From Amyloporia xantha (lineage: Eukaryota > Basidiomycota > Agaricomycetes > Polyporales > Adustoporiaceae), in the NCBI GenBank assembly GCA_036971615.1, contig JAYKKR010000004.1, positions 186,001 to 250,000 on the forward strand: a DNA stretch of 64,000 nt. Direction: 5' to 3'. A model generated the notes under the pieces. The model worked only from the letters and a program-made list of their open reading frames with translations, was not told the DNA's origin and ran no database searches. This document shows positions 34,267-45,509 of the stretch, one piece after another; position 1 is the stretch's first letter, and each line of letters begins with the position of its first letter. The translations under genes and the position numbers were made by a program.

Positions 34267-36562
34267 ATGGGGGCCCCTCGTGCTAACTGTCGACCGCGCC
34301 GTTCTAAGCCCAAGAAGGGTGGAAAGGCTGGAAACTAGGGCAAGATTCACGGTACTTGCGAGACTTTTCTTCTGGGCCGACTCGCCGACTTTCAGGCCGC
34401 CAAAGCTCGTGGCAAGGCTGCCAGCTCGGATTTCTGGTCGACTCTCTTTGCTGATTACTGGGCTATGTATCTGTGGCCATTGCCTCTGGACACAGAACCG
34501 GACGACCCCTCTTACCAGCCAGTCACTCAGCCCGATGCCGAGTTGACAGAGGAGCAGCTTGCAGAGAAGGGAGCGTATGTGAAGGCTATGCAAGACGTGA
34601 GTCGCTATCTTTTGCTCACTGGCGGCTTGCTGACCATACACTACAGACTCTCAAAAACTACCTCCGGTATCGCTCGAACACGCACACGCGCCGCTCCGCA
34701 AACCCATGGGAGAGCATTCTCACTGCCCTCAAAAACATACGCGATCCTCCTCCGAGAATGAAGGCCCCATGGCAGTATTTCATGGGGAAATATGTGGATG
34801 AAGTCAACGCTGTTTATGAGGAGAGATGGCCCTTTGCAGGGCTTCCCCCCCAGCAGAGCCTGAATTTCCGAGGCCAGATCGTGCAAGAATTGCTTGCAAT
34901 GAGGACTGCCGAGACGAGGAGCGAGATAGAGCAAGCTGCGCACAATGAGCACCAGAAAGAACTTGATGACTACCGTGGAGGATTACTGCCCGAGGCTAGC
35001 GGGATCGAGGAGGACGAGGAGATGTAAGTCGTACTTCTGCATTCCACTGCGCAGTGTCTAACGGCTACCAAAGTGCTCGACAGAATCTCGTACAGGTCGT
35101 CCAGCCGTTGCTGGATTTAATTGGGCAGTATACCGGCACCTGTGTGACGTTGCTTGTGGGTGCGCCGCCAAGGTCAATTTCTTCATCAAAGCGTAAGTCT
35201 ATACCCTTTTTTTCGGCCTGCTGGCATTCGAAACTTATGCCCCGATTCTCAGTGTCAATTCCGGCAAGTCAATTGGCCAAGTACCGCTGTCCTGGACTCA
35301 AGACGACTCCCATACATTTCTCAACCATATTGTACCCTCTTTCTCGCGGTTTCTTCTTAAAACCGACCGTAAGTCTCTTATCTCTCTTTTAAAATTGCCC
35401 TACTCATGCAGCAGCTGTATCTAGTGGCTGCTGGCATGCAGTCTCCCCCCTCTGCAGCCGGGACTGCATTGATCGAGACTCCGGTGGCATCGTCATCATC
35501 CTCTCATACGGTCACTTCCGCAGGTCCTCGTACAGCCAGCCAGAAAGGAAAGGGAGAGGAGAAGCTTCTCACACTCGACCTCAGGTGGCTAGGGTTGACA
35601 ACGATGACGAAAGCTCCAGTGAGGAGGAGGAGGGGGCAGCCTTCGGCGTTGGGGAGGGTGACAATTATGGCTATGGCAACAGGGAGGAAGGCGACGAAGG
35701 CAACAATGAGGTGGAGGGCGAGGAGGTGGAGGATGAGGAGGCACGCGTGGCACTCGGGCATGTGGAGGCACCAATGCATGCACAGCGGCCACATCAACTC
35801 CCGGTGGTGACAGCGGACAATTTGGATCTAGGCTCAGCTCTGCGCGCAAAGCTCTCAGCACTGGAAGAGTCGCAGAGACAATCCGAATTGCGCTCCTTGG
35901 CTGACTTGCCCGAATTCGAGAGGGAGCGCCTCAACAACATGGCTGCTAATGCAGCATTCTTACAGTCTCTTCCTATCAACCTATCTGACGGTGCTCGCTC
36001 CTCTATCCATGCCTCGCCTTCGCCACACTCACCTGTTGGAAATCGGCTGAATTGGACAACTGTCTCTGAAGCCGCGGTGCAACCTTCCAACACCTTGATA
36101 CCTCCCGCGGGTGTCGAACGTGTGGATCGCCTGCAGGGAGACAATGCCCCCCTACCATTGGAGCATCTGCAAGTGCCGCTGTCTGAGATAGATGGTGGAA
36201 TTGCAAACGTCCGGTCCCCTCCTGAAGACATCGAGCAACAGAACGTCCAGTTCCCCCCTGATGACGTCGAGCAACAGAACGTTCGGTTCCCTCCTGATGA
36301 CGTCGAGCAACAGAGTGTCCGGTCCCCTCCTGACGACGTCGAGCAACAGAATGTTCTGCCGCCTGCTTCAGATCTCGCCCAACCAAACGCTGGTCCTAGT
36401 GTGGAAGATCTTGAAGATGTCGCTGTCCATGCCTCTCACCTGCTGCAGGTGGATGACTCGGCGGTGCAGGCTCCAGGCCCGTCGTCTACGCCATCGGAAG
36501 GCCCTGCACATGGCACACCATACAGTCACTATAGCCTACTCTATAGGGAGAGATATGGGTGA
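34267..36562 (+). pseudogene. Transposon-neighbour-type protein with nonsense codon and acidic repeat tail
   Basis: It starts MGAPRANCRPRRSKPKKGG and then reaches TAG at 34336-34338, after which the same frame continues with TFLLGRLADFQAAKARGKA and DFWSTLFADYWAMYLWPLPLD. Further exons follow (from 34648, 35074, 35236) with LKNYLRYRSNT and NPWESILTALKN. The last exon is acidic (ESSSEEEEGAAF) and carries four 12-residue repeats of the RSPPDDVEQQNV type (36210-36354). The N-terminal pattern (basic start, then DFW...L..YW...PW.LPLD) is one I know from many unnamed Agaricomycete proteins near KDZ-type transposons, and it resembles gene 58707-61013 here. The frame of the last exon relative to the middle exons is uncertain around 35400-35590. 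If the TAG is real the protein is reduced to 23 residues or starts further in. Confidence 0.5.
36210..36355 (+). repeat. 36-bp coding tandem repeat, four units
   Basis: Units of CC[T/C]CCTGA.GAC.TCGAGCAACAGA-type sequence, with in-frame 12-residue repeats in the acidic tail. Changes are mostly single bases. Confidence 0.85.
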
Positions 36563-37014
36563 AATTTTTATTACTTAGTAAGGAGAGCGGACGTCGGCCG
36601 ACGCCATCGCTATAGCCTGCAGTGAAGGGTCGGCCGAGAGGGTATAATATAGCCTGTAGATATGGCGCGGCCGAGTGCGCCATATTTCCGTGGTATATTA
36701 TCGCCTTCAAGTAGCGTCGGCCGAGAGGGTATAATATAGCCTTTAGACACAGCGTGGCCGAGTGCGCCATATTTCTGTGGTATATTATCGCCTTCAAGTA
36801 GCGTCGGCCGATGGTGGATGCAGTGGTATTCATATCGCGCATCATGGCGCGCCGCGCTTATGGGCCTGGTATGCCCACTGGGATGGTATTTTCATGGCGC
36901 GGTATCGGCGCCGCCAGGTCATGTGTTCGCGTATATTGGTAAAGCAACTCAATATTCTGTGACTACATTTTGTCCTTGATGCCAACGACATCGGAGTATA
37001 TACTGTATAACGAA
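36563..37014. repeat. 87-bp tandem repeat and flanking spacer
   Basis: GTCGGCCGA starts at 36629, 36716 and 36803, exactly 87 bp apart. Each unit contains the GGCGCGGCCGAGTGCGCC-type inverted element and TATAATATAGCC / GGTATATTATCGCC, which are partly complementary. The rest of the spacer shows no gene. Confidence 0.85.
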
Positions 37015-38728
37015 TTATATCTCGCCATTCCACATCATGGCTTCAACCCCAGTGGTCCCGTCCTGCGGTGGCTTGGCTGTGAGCAAGGATTTGATGGGCT
37101 GGTGGAGCTTCAAGATTGCGTTGGCGACGTCGATGTCCTCTTCTATACGTCGTAACCTCTCGCTCAGGGATTGCGCTTGAAGGAACATCAAGTTTTCTTC
37201 GCTTCCGCAAGGAAAACCTTCTATTGTTTTCTTTAGCGAATGGCAAATTGCGAGCGCAGAGTCATACCAAATTTAATCTCGATGGCGTTCATGGCGCTAT
37301 TGGGGGAGTGGCCTCTGCCATCATCAAAGTATGGATTCTCCAATTCTTTGCATATTTAAGTATGGTGAAAGGGTGAATTTCGCTGTACTTACTTGAGTCA
37401 ATGATGTCCTCGTCGTGGTCCAGAATGGGAGCGAGGGCGAAGGTACGAGGGAGATCCTGGCCACGGTCTCTGAGCCGCTGACGGTGTGCCTCCAAGTCCT
37501 GGAGTGGTATCAGCATGACGATGAAGGCGATGGAGGGCTTTCACTTACCAGAGGACCGCGGGGTATGTTGTGCTCGTCCAACACCTCATTTATAATGTCA
37601 AGGTACTGTCTATGAGTATTCAAACACAAAGGCAAGAGAAAGCGAGGCAAAATACCTGGCGATTGAGTTGGATGAGGCGCTCATCCGCCATGTCAACATC
37701 GCCATCTTGGCTATGCGCAAGGTCGTGATCAAGTGCGCCGTCCATCCCGCCGTCCACGCCGCCGTCCACGCCGCCATCCACGACGCCATCCATAGGCGCG
37801 CCTCTATCTTCAATAGTAGAGGAATGGAGTGTCAGTAGGAAATAGGTTTAAAAACATGAGTGTGGACATACCTGGGGATGGAGTGGCCGGGAGATCCAGC
37901 TGATCGCGGAGCTGGAGGACTGGAGACAGCGATGGCGACAAGTCGAGGTGTGCACAATGAGGGACAGGCGACTCGAAGGTAGGCTGGGCGCTGTGCACTC
38001 GCTCTGGAGATGCCTCCAGGTCAAGCTGTGGACGGTGCAACGGGGTGTTTACCTGCGATGGCGAAAGGTCCAGGGCGGATCTAAAGGTGAGGTCTGCATT
38101 CGCGATTGCGAGGTGAAATCCAACGGTTGTCTTGATAGCGAGGTATTCGGCGGTGAGGGCAAAATGTTGAGCGATGGACGGAAGAGATCTATATCTTGGG
38201 AAGATGCCGACTGCATTGTGGGCCTACGTAGTTGAGGGGACGTTAATTGGGGGAAGACGAGGTCCACACGTCTTTTTGAAGTAGGCGCGGACGGCGGTGG
38301 CGGCATATCGAGAGGAGTGCTACGTTGTGCAGATCCCCCTGAACGTTGGCAAGGTCAGGCGTTGGCAACATAGCAAAGCGAAAGTTGAGCGGCGGCGGGG
38401 ATGGCGATGGCGATGCGGACAAATCGCCAAGCGTACGCGCTGGTGGCAGAGTGCGTGAAGGCGAAGGCGAAGGCGAAGGCGAAGACACCACATCCAGAAT
38501 TGGGCGAGAAACATCCCCTCTGATGGGCGAGGAGTCGAAGTCCAGAGTTGGGCGAGGGACATCCCCTCTGATGGGCGAGGACTCGAAGTCCAGGGTAGGG
38601 CGAGGGCATCACCTCTGATGGGCGAGGAGTCGAAGTCTAGTATTTGGCGGGCTGAGGGGAGTGAGCGCAGGTTGGCGTGAGGATATCTACATGATGTGCT
38701 CACCTAGCTCGTCTGCGTGTTCCGACAT
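37015..38728 (-). CDS. Ser/Pro-rich repeat protein with leucine-rich C-terminus, frame uncertain
   Basis: MSEHADEL (start at 38728) is joined across a short intron to ARQILDFDSSPIRGD, the first of three imperfect repeats of the LDFDSSPIRGD.PRPT type (about 38640-38490). This is followed by SPSPSPSPS and long Ser/Pro stretches, a DGGVDGGVDGGMDG run (about 37790-37735), and a final exon with amphipathic helix SLSERLRRIEEDIDVANAIL, ending WNGEI with stop at 37015. Repeat unit 1 lacks one base relative to units 2 and 3 (about 38608), which throws the frame. Introns of about 50 nt are plausible at about 38048, 37860, 37660 and 37500. It is a disordered protein with a possible coiled-coil end, and no known domain is seen. 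Confidence 0.45.
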
Positions 38729-38868
38729 GGTTGAAAGCAAGGCGGAAGGAATGCGGAAACGTGCCAAGTTCGTCTAGAGGCATCTAATATACCCATGAGC
38801 GCAACACGTGCGGTGCCGATCGAACGGGCGCGGATCTTTCCGCCAGGCGCCCGCCATCAACCCAGCTG
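38729..38868. other. Upstream region of the Ser/Pro-rich gene
   Basis: No feature beyond a possible promoter for the minus-strand gene. Confidence 0.3.
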
Positions 38869-39048
38869 CTTATGTACTAATGGTGCACCATTTGATGGAT
38901 GGGCCTACGCACCGTTATGCACCAGGCAGCGTTTCTGCCTGGCTGCTGGTGCATCAGCTTCTGGGGTATCTCCGGACCCTCCGGGGCCTCCTCCCTTTCG
39001 CCGTAGGCTCCCTTCGGCATCACGGCTTATTGCTATATCTGGTAGTAC
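38869..39048 (+). repeat. 180-bp dispersed repeat, copy 1
   Basis: The core contains ATGCACCAGGCAGCGTTTCTGCC..GGCTGCTGGTGCATC (self-complementary) and GGACCCTCCGGGGCC. Copies: 42196-42372 (inverted, about 90% alike) and 24944-25132 (same orientation, more diverged). Confidence 0.9.
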
Positions 39049-39229
39049 ATGGTGCATGGGCTCTAGGTCATTTATTTTATTGTGGAATATATTTTTCGAG
39101 TGCCACAGACTCATTTCAGCATCACAAAATATACAGAAATGGCAATAAAATCGATTTTTTATTTTAAATTCAGTAGCTCTGGGGTACAACAATATGCGAA
39201 GCTATATACAGTAGGTATGTCCAGCGAGC

Positions 39230-40037
39230 GTGCGCGGGCGGGGCAATCGGGCACAGGCGGGGCAAGCTCGTACGGGGCGAAGGGAAAGCACAGGGCAGGA
39301 GCGGGTGCAGGGCACGCACGCGGGTGGGCGGAGGAAACGTGCAGGGCGGGGGCGGAGGGAACGCGCCGGGTGGGAGCAGGACGGGCAGCGCAAGCGTGCG
39401 CGGGCAGGGCGAGCGTGCAGGGCGGCAGTGGGCATGCACGGGCAGGGGAGCAGACCGGGTCGGCGGGAGCGAGCACGGGTGGCGGGAGCGAACACGGGTG
39501 GGGCGAGCGGACAGGGTCGGAGCAAGCAGACACGGGCGGCAGGCGTATGCACGGGTGGCGTAAGGTCCACAGGCAGGAGAGCAAGCACGGGCGTAGGAAG
39601 TGAGCACAGGGGGCATGGCGAGCGGGGGGGATGGAGCGGCGAGCGGCGAGGATGGAGCGGCGAGCGGCGAGGATGCAGCAGCGAGCGGCGAGGATGCAGC
39701 GGCGAGCGGCGAGGATGCAGCAGCGAGCGGCGAGTAGTGAGCAGCGAGAGGGCAGCTGGGAGGGCGAGACAGGCAGGCAGAGGACGGGCGGGCAGCGAAC
39801 GGGCGGGCAGCGGACGGGCGGGCAGCGAACGGGCGGGCAGCGGACGGGCGGGCAGCGGACGGGCGGGCAGCGGGGGGCAGGCAAGTGGCTGACGCAAGCC
39901 TGCAGCGCTGATTGCGCAAACAGATCGTATGGGGCGCAGACGGACGTGCTGCGTCGAGCCGGAGTTGGCGCAGGTCGAGGAGTGCGGAGCGGCGTGCAGG
40001 GGGGCAGGTTGTGGACTGGGCCGGGCTGCGGTTACTG
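39230..40037 (+). repeat. G-rich tandem-repeat tract
   Basis: Plus strand is very G-rich (AGCGGGCAGGG-like words). Clear sub-arrays are a 21-24-bp unit around GATGCAGC.GCGAGCGGCGAG (39630-39735) and a 15-bp unit, GCGAACGGGCGGGCA (about 39783-39875, six to seven copies). Long open frames on both strands here are composition artefacts. Confidence 0.85.
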
Positions 40038-41030
40038 ACAGCGCCGTCAACCTAAGTGGGTGAATAGGTGTAGAAGACAACAAGAAGACGAAAACTTACC
40101 TTGTAACGCTGCTCACAGGCAGCAGCGGGACGTCGAGCAGACGACCGCTGGTGACGCGTCGCTGTTGGCGCGCAGTGCGGAAACAGCCGAAAACCCGATT
40201 TGGGTATGTGGCTGAGGTTTTGCTCGCGCTGCTCAGCGAGTACGGCTATTCTGAGAACATGTTCTCGGTATTGAACCTATGTATAGTAGTAAGAATATCT
40301 AGAATAGTATATCTGTTAGTTATTTTGATTATTCCTCACTTCCTCAGAGAGATATAAACAATACATATGTAATTTGGGTCCAGAATAGTAAAAATCCGGC
40401 ATATTTGGGTGAATAACATGAGCACTAGCCTATGTATAAGTATAATGAAAGAATCCCAGTAGTATATAGTGTATAAGAATACATCATATTTACGTTTGGT
40501 GTGGATAAGTAAACGGGTGCAGCTGCAACGTTCGAAACGGCCGTGTAAGTAGGCTAGCGAATATTTCGAGCATCGAGTCGCGCCTGGCTGAGCGCGCCAC
40601 CTGATTGGCTGCGCAAGGCCTCGGCCGACTCGGGACTCTTCCTGTACATGCACTCTTCATCGTGCATCCCTCAAATTTGGTGAGCTTATTTTAATACTAC
40701 TTTACTGTTTTAATATGAATTTTTAGGAGGATCTAGTCACTATTGAGAGCATAGTGATACTCTCAATATGCGTAAGACGAATGTTAGACGTTTAAGACGC
40801 CTTCCCGTTTTGGTAAGCCGGCACTTCCCGGACTGCCACAGGTGACGCGTCAGCTTTCGTGTCTGCTCGACGACGACGACCACGACGACGGCGTCGTGGT
40901 CGTCCCGCTGCTGCCTGTGAGCAGTGTTCAAAAGTGAGTAACATTTTCTTTTCCTTCTGTAGTATTCATACCACTGACCTATTTTGATGCACCCTCCCCG
41001 TCGCTAGGACGCTCCCCTCACCGTCGCTCC
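40038..41030. other. Spacer between G-rich and C-rich tracts
   Basis: AT-richer sequence with no supported gene. A short CGACGACGACGACCACGACGACGGCGTCGTGG-like run (about 40867-40900) can fold on itself. Confidence 0.35.
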
Positions 41031-42012
41031 GACGCTACCATCCCCGTCGCTCCGACGCTGCATGACTCTAGGACGCTCCCGCCCCTCGCTCGGACGCCGC
41101 CCTCCCTGTCGCTCCGACGCCGCCCTTCCTTTCGCTCCGACGCCGCCCTCCCTGTCGCTCCGACGCCGCCCTCCCTGTCGCTCCGACGCCGCCCTCCCTG
41201 TCGTTCTGACGCTACTCTCCCCGTCGCTGTCACGCTGCCTCCCCTATTGCTCAGACGCTCCCCGCCCCTCGCTCGGATGCTCCCCGCCCCGTCGCTAGGA
41301 CGCTCCCTCAACGGTGTCAGCGGGCTCCAGCCGGTGCTCGCCCCAGCACGTCCATCGACGCGGCGCTGCCCGTCAGCGCCCTCGCTCGCCCACTCCCCGC
41401 TCGCTCGCCCTGCCGTCCACCCACTCGCTGCCCACTCGCTAGCCCGGCCCTGGGCTCGCGAGCCCGGCGGCCCGCTCGCTTGCTGCCCCATCCGCGCTCG
41501 CTCGATCCACGCTCCCGCGCTCGCTCCCCTGTCCCTGTCGCTGCAGCGTCCCCGTCCCCGCTCGCTCACCCCGTCTCCACTTGCTCGCCCCGAGCCGGCT
41601 CGCTCACCCCGTCCCCGCTCGCTCACCCCGTCTCCACTTGCTCGCCCCGAGCCGGCTCGCTTCCCCGACCTGCTTGCTCCCCCATCCGTGCTCGCTCCCC
41701 AATGCGCGCTCGCTCACCCACTCCCCGTCCGCTCGCCCGCTCCCTGCTTGCACGCCTGGCTCCCCGCTTGCACGCCTGGCTCCCCGCTCGCTCACCCGGC
41801 TCCCCGCTCACTCACCCCGCCGTCCACCCACTTACCCCGCCATACGCTTGCTCCCCGTTCGCTAGCCCGCTCCCCGCTCGCCCCCGCCGTCCACCCACTC
41901 ACCCCGCCGTCCATTCGCTAGCCCCACTGCCGCTCCGCGCTGCCCACCCCCTGCTTGCACTGCTACTCGCTCGCAGCGTGCGCGCGCATCCCGCTACCCG
42001 CTGCGCGCTCTG
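41031..42012 (+). repeat. C-rich tandem-repeat tract
   Basis: A 23-bp unit, CGCTCCGACGCCGCCCTCCCTGT, repeats from about 41105 to 41230. A looser GCTCGCTCACCCCG-type repeat extends to about 41990. The tract is C-rich on the plus strand, the mirror of the G-rich tract at 39.2-40.0 kb. Confidence 0.85.
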
Positions 42013-42195
42013 ATTTACATATTACAGTTTTGCTATAGTGTAACCCATAGACACCCAGTAGCTAATCAAATAAATTCATATTTTTTCCGAATTTTTGTGT
42101 GTTTTATTGTGATTTATTGATCTTAAATGAGTATATGTGCCTAAAAAGCACATTCTACCATATATTACATGACCCTAGACTCACGGATTAGACAG

Positions 42196-42372
42196 CTACC
42201 TGATATAGTAATAAGCCGTGATGCCGAAGGGAGCCTACGGCGAAAGGGAGGAGGCCCCGGAGGGTCCGGAGATACCCCAGGGGCTGATGCACCAGCAGCC
42301 AGGCAGAAACGCTGCCTGGTGCATAAGCGTCCGTAGGCCTATCCGTCAGTTGGTGCACCAGGTATACATAAG
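42196..42372 (-). repeat. 180-bp dispersed repeat, copy 2 (inverted)
   Basis: Reverse-complement match to 38869-39048 through the GCACCAGGCAGCG and CCGGACCCTCCGGGGCC blocks. Together the two copies bound 38869-42372 as inverted repeats. Confidence 0.9.
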
Positions 42373-42426
42373 TTGGTGATCAACCAACGCGATGCACCGC
42401 GTGGGTCTGACTTCGTCTCTTCTTCT

Positions 42427-42471
42427 ACCACCACCACCACCACCACCACCACCACCACCACCACCACCGCC
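42427..42471 (+). repeat. (ACC)n microsatellite in a 5' leader
   Basis: About fifteen ACC triplets directly upstream of the ATG at 42516. Confidence 0.95.
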
Positions 42472-42515
42472 ATCACCACAGCTGTCAAATCCCATCTCGC
42501 TTTGCTTCTACCACC

Positions 42516-45286
42516 ATGTCCGCCTCCAGCATCAACAGCGACATCATCATCGCCGCAGTGCGCCTGGAAGAGGCGCTGAAATTTCTGCCCGGGAAGCGCG
42601 ACGCGAAGTACAAGGTGTTTGAGAGCAACTTCTGGGAGGAAGTGGTAAGTGATTGTAACACAATCAGGGTGAGCACTGTGGCGCTGAGTCTGTATAATGG
42701 CACCTCTAGCAATCGATCTTCGCGAAGATCAAGGCGCTGGGAAAACACCGCAAGGGATTACAAGTGCCGCCGCTGTTGGTCAGCGCCATGGCACAATACA
42801 CGGTGGCGTCGCACAAGAAGCGCGGAGTGGACTTGACTGCCATCAAGGTTGATGACCCCGCAATTCAAAGCCATGGCCTCTCCAAATACGTGTGGCATGG
42901 CGATTACATTGCCGAAGACCTCGGGGGCAACCTTTGGTGGAAAGGTGAGTGCACTGCGAAACCTTACGCCACGTCATCACTAACGGCTCAGCAGCGCTGT
43001 TGCGCAAGCGTACGAGCGAGGTTGCGCTGGGTGGGGATGGAGTTGCGGGGCCAAGTGGGGTGACAGAGGAGGCAGAGGCGGGCGGGAGTCGAGGGAAAGT
43101 GGCAAAGAAGGGGGCGGACGACGACGCAGGGGCGGCCTCTAGAAGGTCAAAGGGAACGACGCCAGCAACGGACGGCAATGAGGGCGTCGTCATTGCTGCA
43201 CCAGTAACGAAGAAGCCACGGCGCAGAGGGGCTGCAACGACGAAGCCGGGAACTAAGGCGGCATCCAAGGGCGGAGTCAAGACCACCACTGCAAAAGCGG
43301 CAGGAGAGGAAACGACGGCCGCCAAGTCTGAGCCGCGGACGAAGACGAAGGCGGGGCCATCGACGTCAAAGACGAACGAGAAGGCTTCATCGCGCAAGTC
43401 TCCTGCGGGCAAGGATGATGATGCCAGGCAGACGCGGTTGAAGGCGAAGGCGGGATCGTCGACGGGGAAGGGAAAGGGAAAGGCGAAGGCCTCGCCGGCG
43501 CCCGAAGATGACGACATGGACGAGGATGCTCAAGGCGAGAGTGAGGAGATGGAGGAGACGGAGACATTTGTCTCGGTGAGTACGTTTACCAGATGCGCGG
43601 CAAGCGATGCTGACTGACATGCCTTCAGGCGATGCCTTGCGGAAATTGCGCCAAGGCCAAAGCTGAATGCAGGCTTGCTGTCGTGGACGGTCGGCGTTGC
43701 ATGCGCTGCCTGAAGCGCAAGATAGGCTGCTCGATCGTGCCACACAACCTGAGCGGCAATCCGATCAGGGGCCCCTACGGTGCAGTCCTGGCAAGCAAGT
43801 ATCAGGACGTCATCAAGAACAGCCTTGCCGATGGCATCAAGCCTCCTCCACCGCGCTGGGATGAGGAGAGGAAGGAGTTTGTGGAGGATAGAGGCAAGCG
43901 GAGCAAAGCGGCGGCGAAGGGTTCGGAATCGAAGGCGAGCGATGAGATGGATGTGGATGAAGAAGGGGAAAAGGACGATGGCAAGGCGGGTAGCGCGGAT
44001 GTCGATGCGAAGGACGACGCGGGAGGTGGACAGCCAGCTGCGGGTGGCGTCAGCGACTAGCGATGCGGCTGCGTCCCGCCCAATAGCGCCGCTCCCGAAG
44101 ACGTCGCTCAGCTCGATGAAGGCGTGGGTTGGGAAGCCACCTCCAGCGGTGGCTAAAGGGAAGGGCAAGGAGCGCGCGGACCGTCCTCTCCAGGAGGCAG
44201 AGGCCAGCGGCTCGAGCGATCGCTCGGCGCGGCTTGGGCTCAGGCCTGGCGAGGTAAAATGTAAGTCGGCTTCACTCTTTCTGGACAGCGCGATCAACCG
44301 ACCAAGTCAATGTGTGGCTGCCAGACCACCATGGCGAGTACCACCACTACGTAGGATTCTCCAAGGACCCCACCGCCATGGATGAAGGGCGCTACGCGCA
44401 GGACCAGGAGCTGTCTCATTTCCAGCCATTTACGGCGTACCTCACTGAGCAAGGCCACCGACTCGAGAAGAACATCAACATAATGACCGTGTGGCAAGAC
44501 CGCTTCGGTAGCATGGTTGACAACTTCCAGCAGTCACTGCTCGCCATCAACAGGCAGCAGGTCAACATGACCAAGCGCATTGATAACGCCGAGGGGCAGA
44601 TTGGCGGCCTACTGGCAAGAGTTGAAGGCGCGGAGCAGACTCTGCAAGATGTGCGCTCTGAGGACTCCGTCGCTCGCATCGCTGCGCTCGAGGAAATGGT
44701 CACGGTTCTGCAGGACGATCTGCGCGCAGCCAAGGAGAACATGGCGATGGATCGCCTTGGTGCCCAAGTCGCGAACATGGAGGTGCGCGTGGACACCTTG
44801 ATGGACAACGTGCGCGATGAGAGCGAGAGGACGCGGCAGGCGATGGCGGGCATTGAGGCAGGTGAGGCGAGATTACAGGGGCTCATCGCGCAGTTTGAGT
44901 CAGTGCGCCGTGACGTCGCTCGCCACAACGACGCGGAGGCCGAGACGCTATTGGACAAGGCGCATCTGTCGGTGGAGCTCGTGCAGAAGGCGGAACAGGA
45001 CGCGCAACGACGGCGCAAGGCGAGGGCGATCATGGACAGCGCTCACGAGGGAGCCACTCCCATTTTGTGGTCTACCTCAGAGCGTGGCTCTGTAGGAGAT
45101 CAATCGGACTTCACGAATGAAGCTCTGTCGACGCCCGCCGGTGGCTCCACACCTTCAATCAGGCATTTCTCCTTGGAGATCGACGACGACGAGATGGCGA
45201 GCATGGCCGCGGAGGAGCGAGAGCCTGATGCCGCAACATCACCCGTCGCTGTCGAGGACGCCGAGATGCCTCCCGCTTCGCCTTAG
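42516..45286 (+). CDS. Zn(II)2Cys6-type protein with coiled-coil C-terminus
   Basis: It starts MSASSINSDIIIAAVRLEEA. Exons lead through RKGLQVPPLLVSAMAQYT, a lysine/alanine-rich disordered region (43000-43580), then CGNCAKAKAEC...CMRCLKRKIGC. This has the spacing C-x2-C-x6-C-x9-C-x2-C-x6-C of the fungal binuclear zinc cluster. After further introns (about 44045-44089 and 44261-44313) comes NVWLPDHHGEYHHYVG and a long heptad-rich helix (about 44450-45030), ending EMPPASP. Zn2Cys6 domains usually bind DNA at the N-terminus of transcription factors. Here the cluster is central, with a coiled coil after it, so the role may differ. A deleted inverted copy of the first part lies at 24692-25132. The gene is convergent with the HMG-like gene. 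If the intron at 44045 is not used, the protein would end at 44060. Confidence 0.65.
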
Positions 45287-45509
45287 ATAATTCTTTTTGT
45301 AACTTCGCTGTACTTTCAAACGAATGCATTGTGTACACTCTCCAGCAACCAGTAAGATTGAGAGTGCGATGACGGCAACACCCTCGGCATCACAGTGAGC
45401 CACGGGGGCTTGCACAGGGAGCGGCATGCTATCGCCATCCTTCGCAGCGCTGAGTTCAATCATCGCCATTGAATTTAAATGCGAGGTAGTGTACATGAGA
45501 AATAGTATT
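45287..45509. other. Spacer between convergent genes
   Basis: No coding feature. It contains the two 3' regions. Confidence 0.4.

Noticed and set aside
39159..40083. Minus-strand open frames of 240-293 codons with Pro/Cys/Ala repeats
   Set aside because: All frames of this G-rich tandem tract stay open; composition artefact without splice sites or motifs.
41105..41230. Possible CRISPR-like direct repeats
   Set aside because: Units are contiguous without spacers, and the genome is eukaryotic.
41018..42013. Open frames of up to 224 codons on both strands
   Set aside because: Low-complexity C-rich repeats with period 23 bp, which is not a multiple of three, so the frame cannot be conserved coding.
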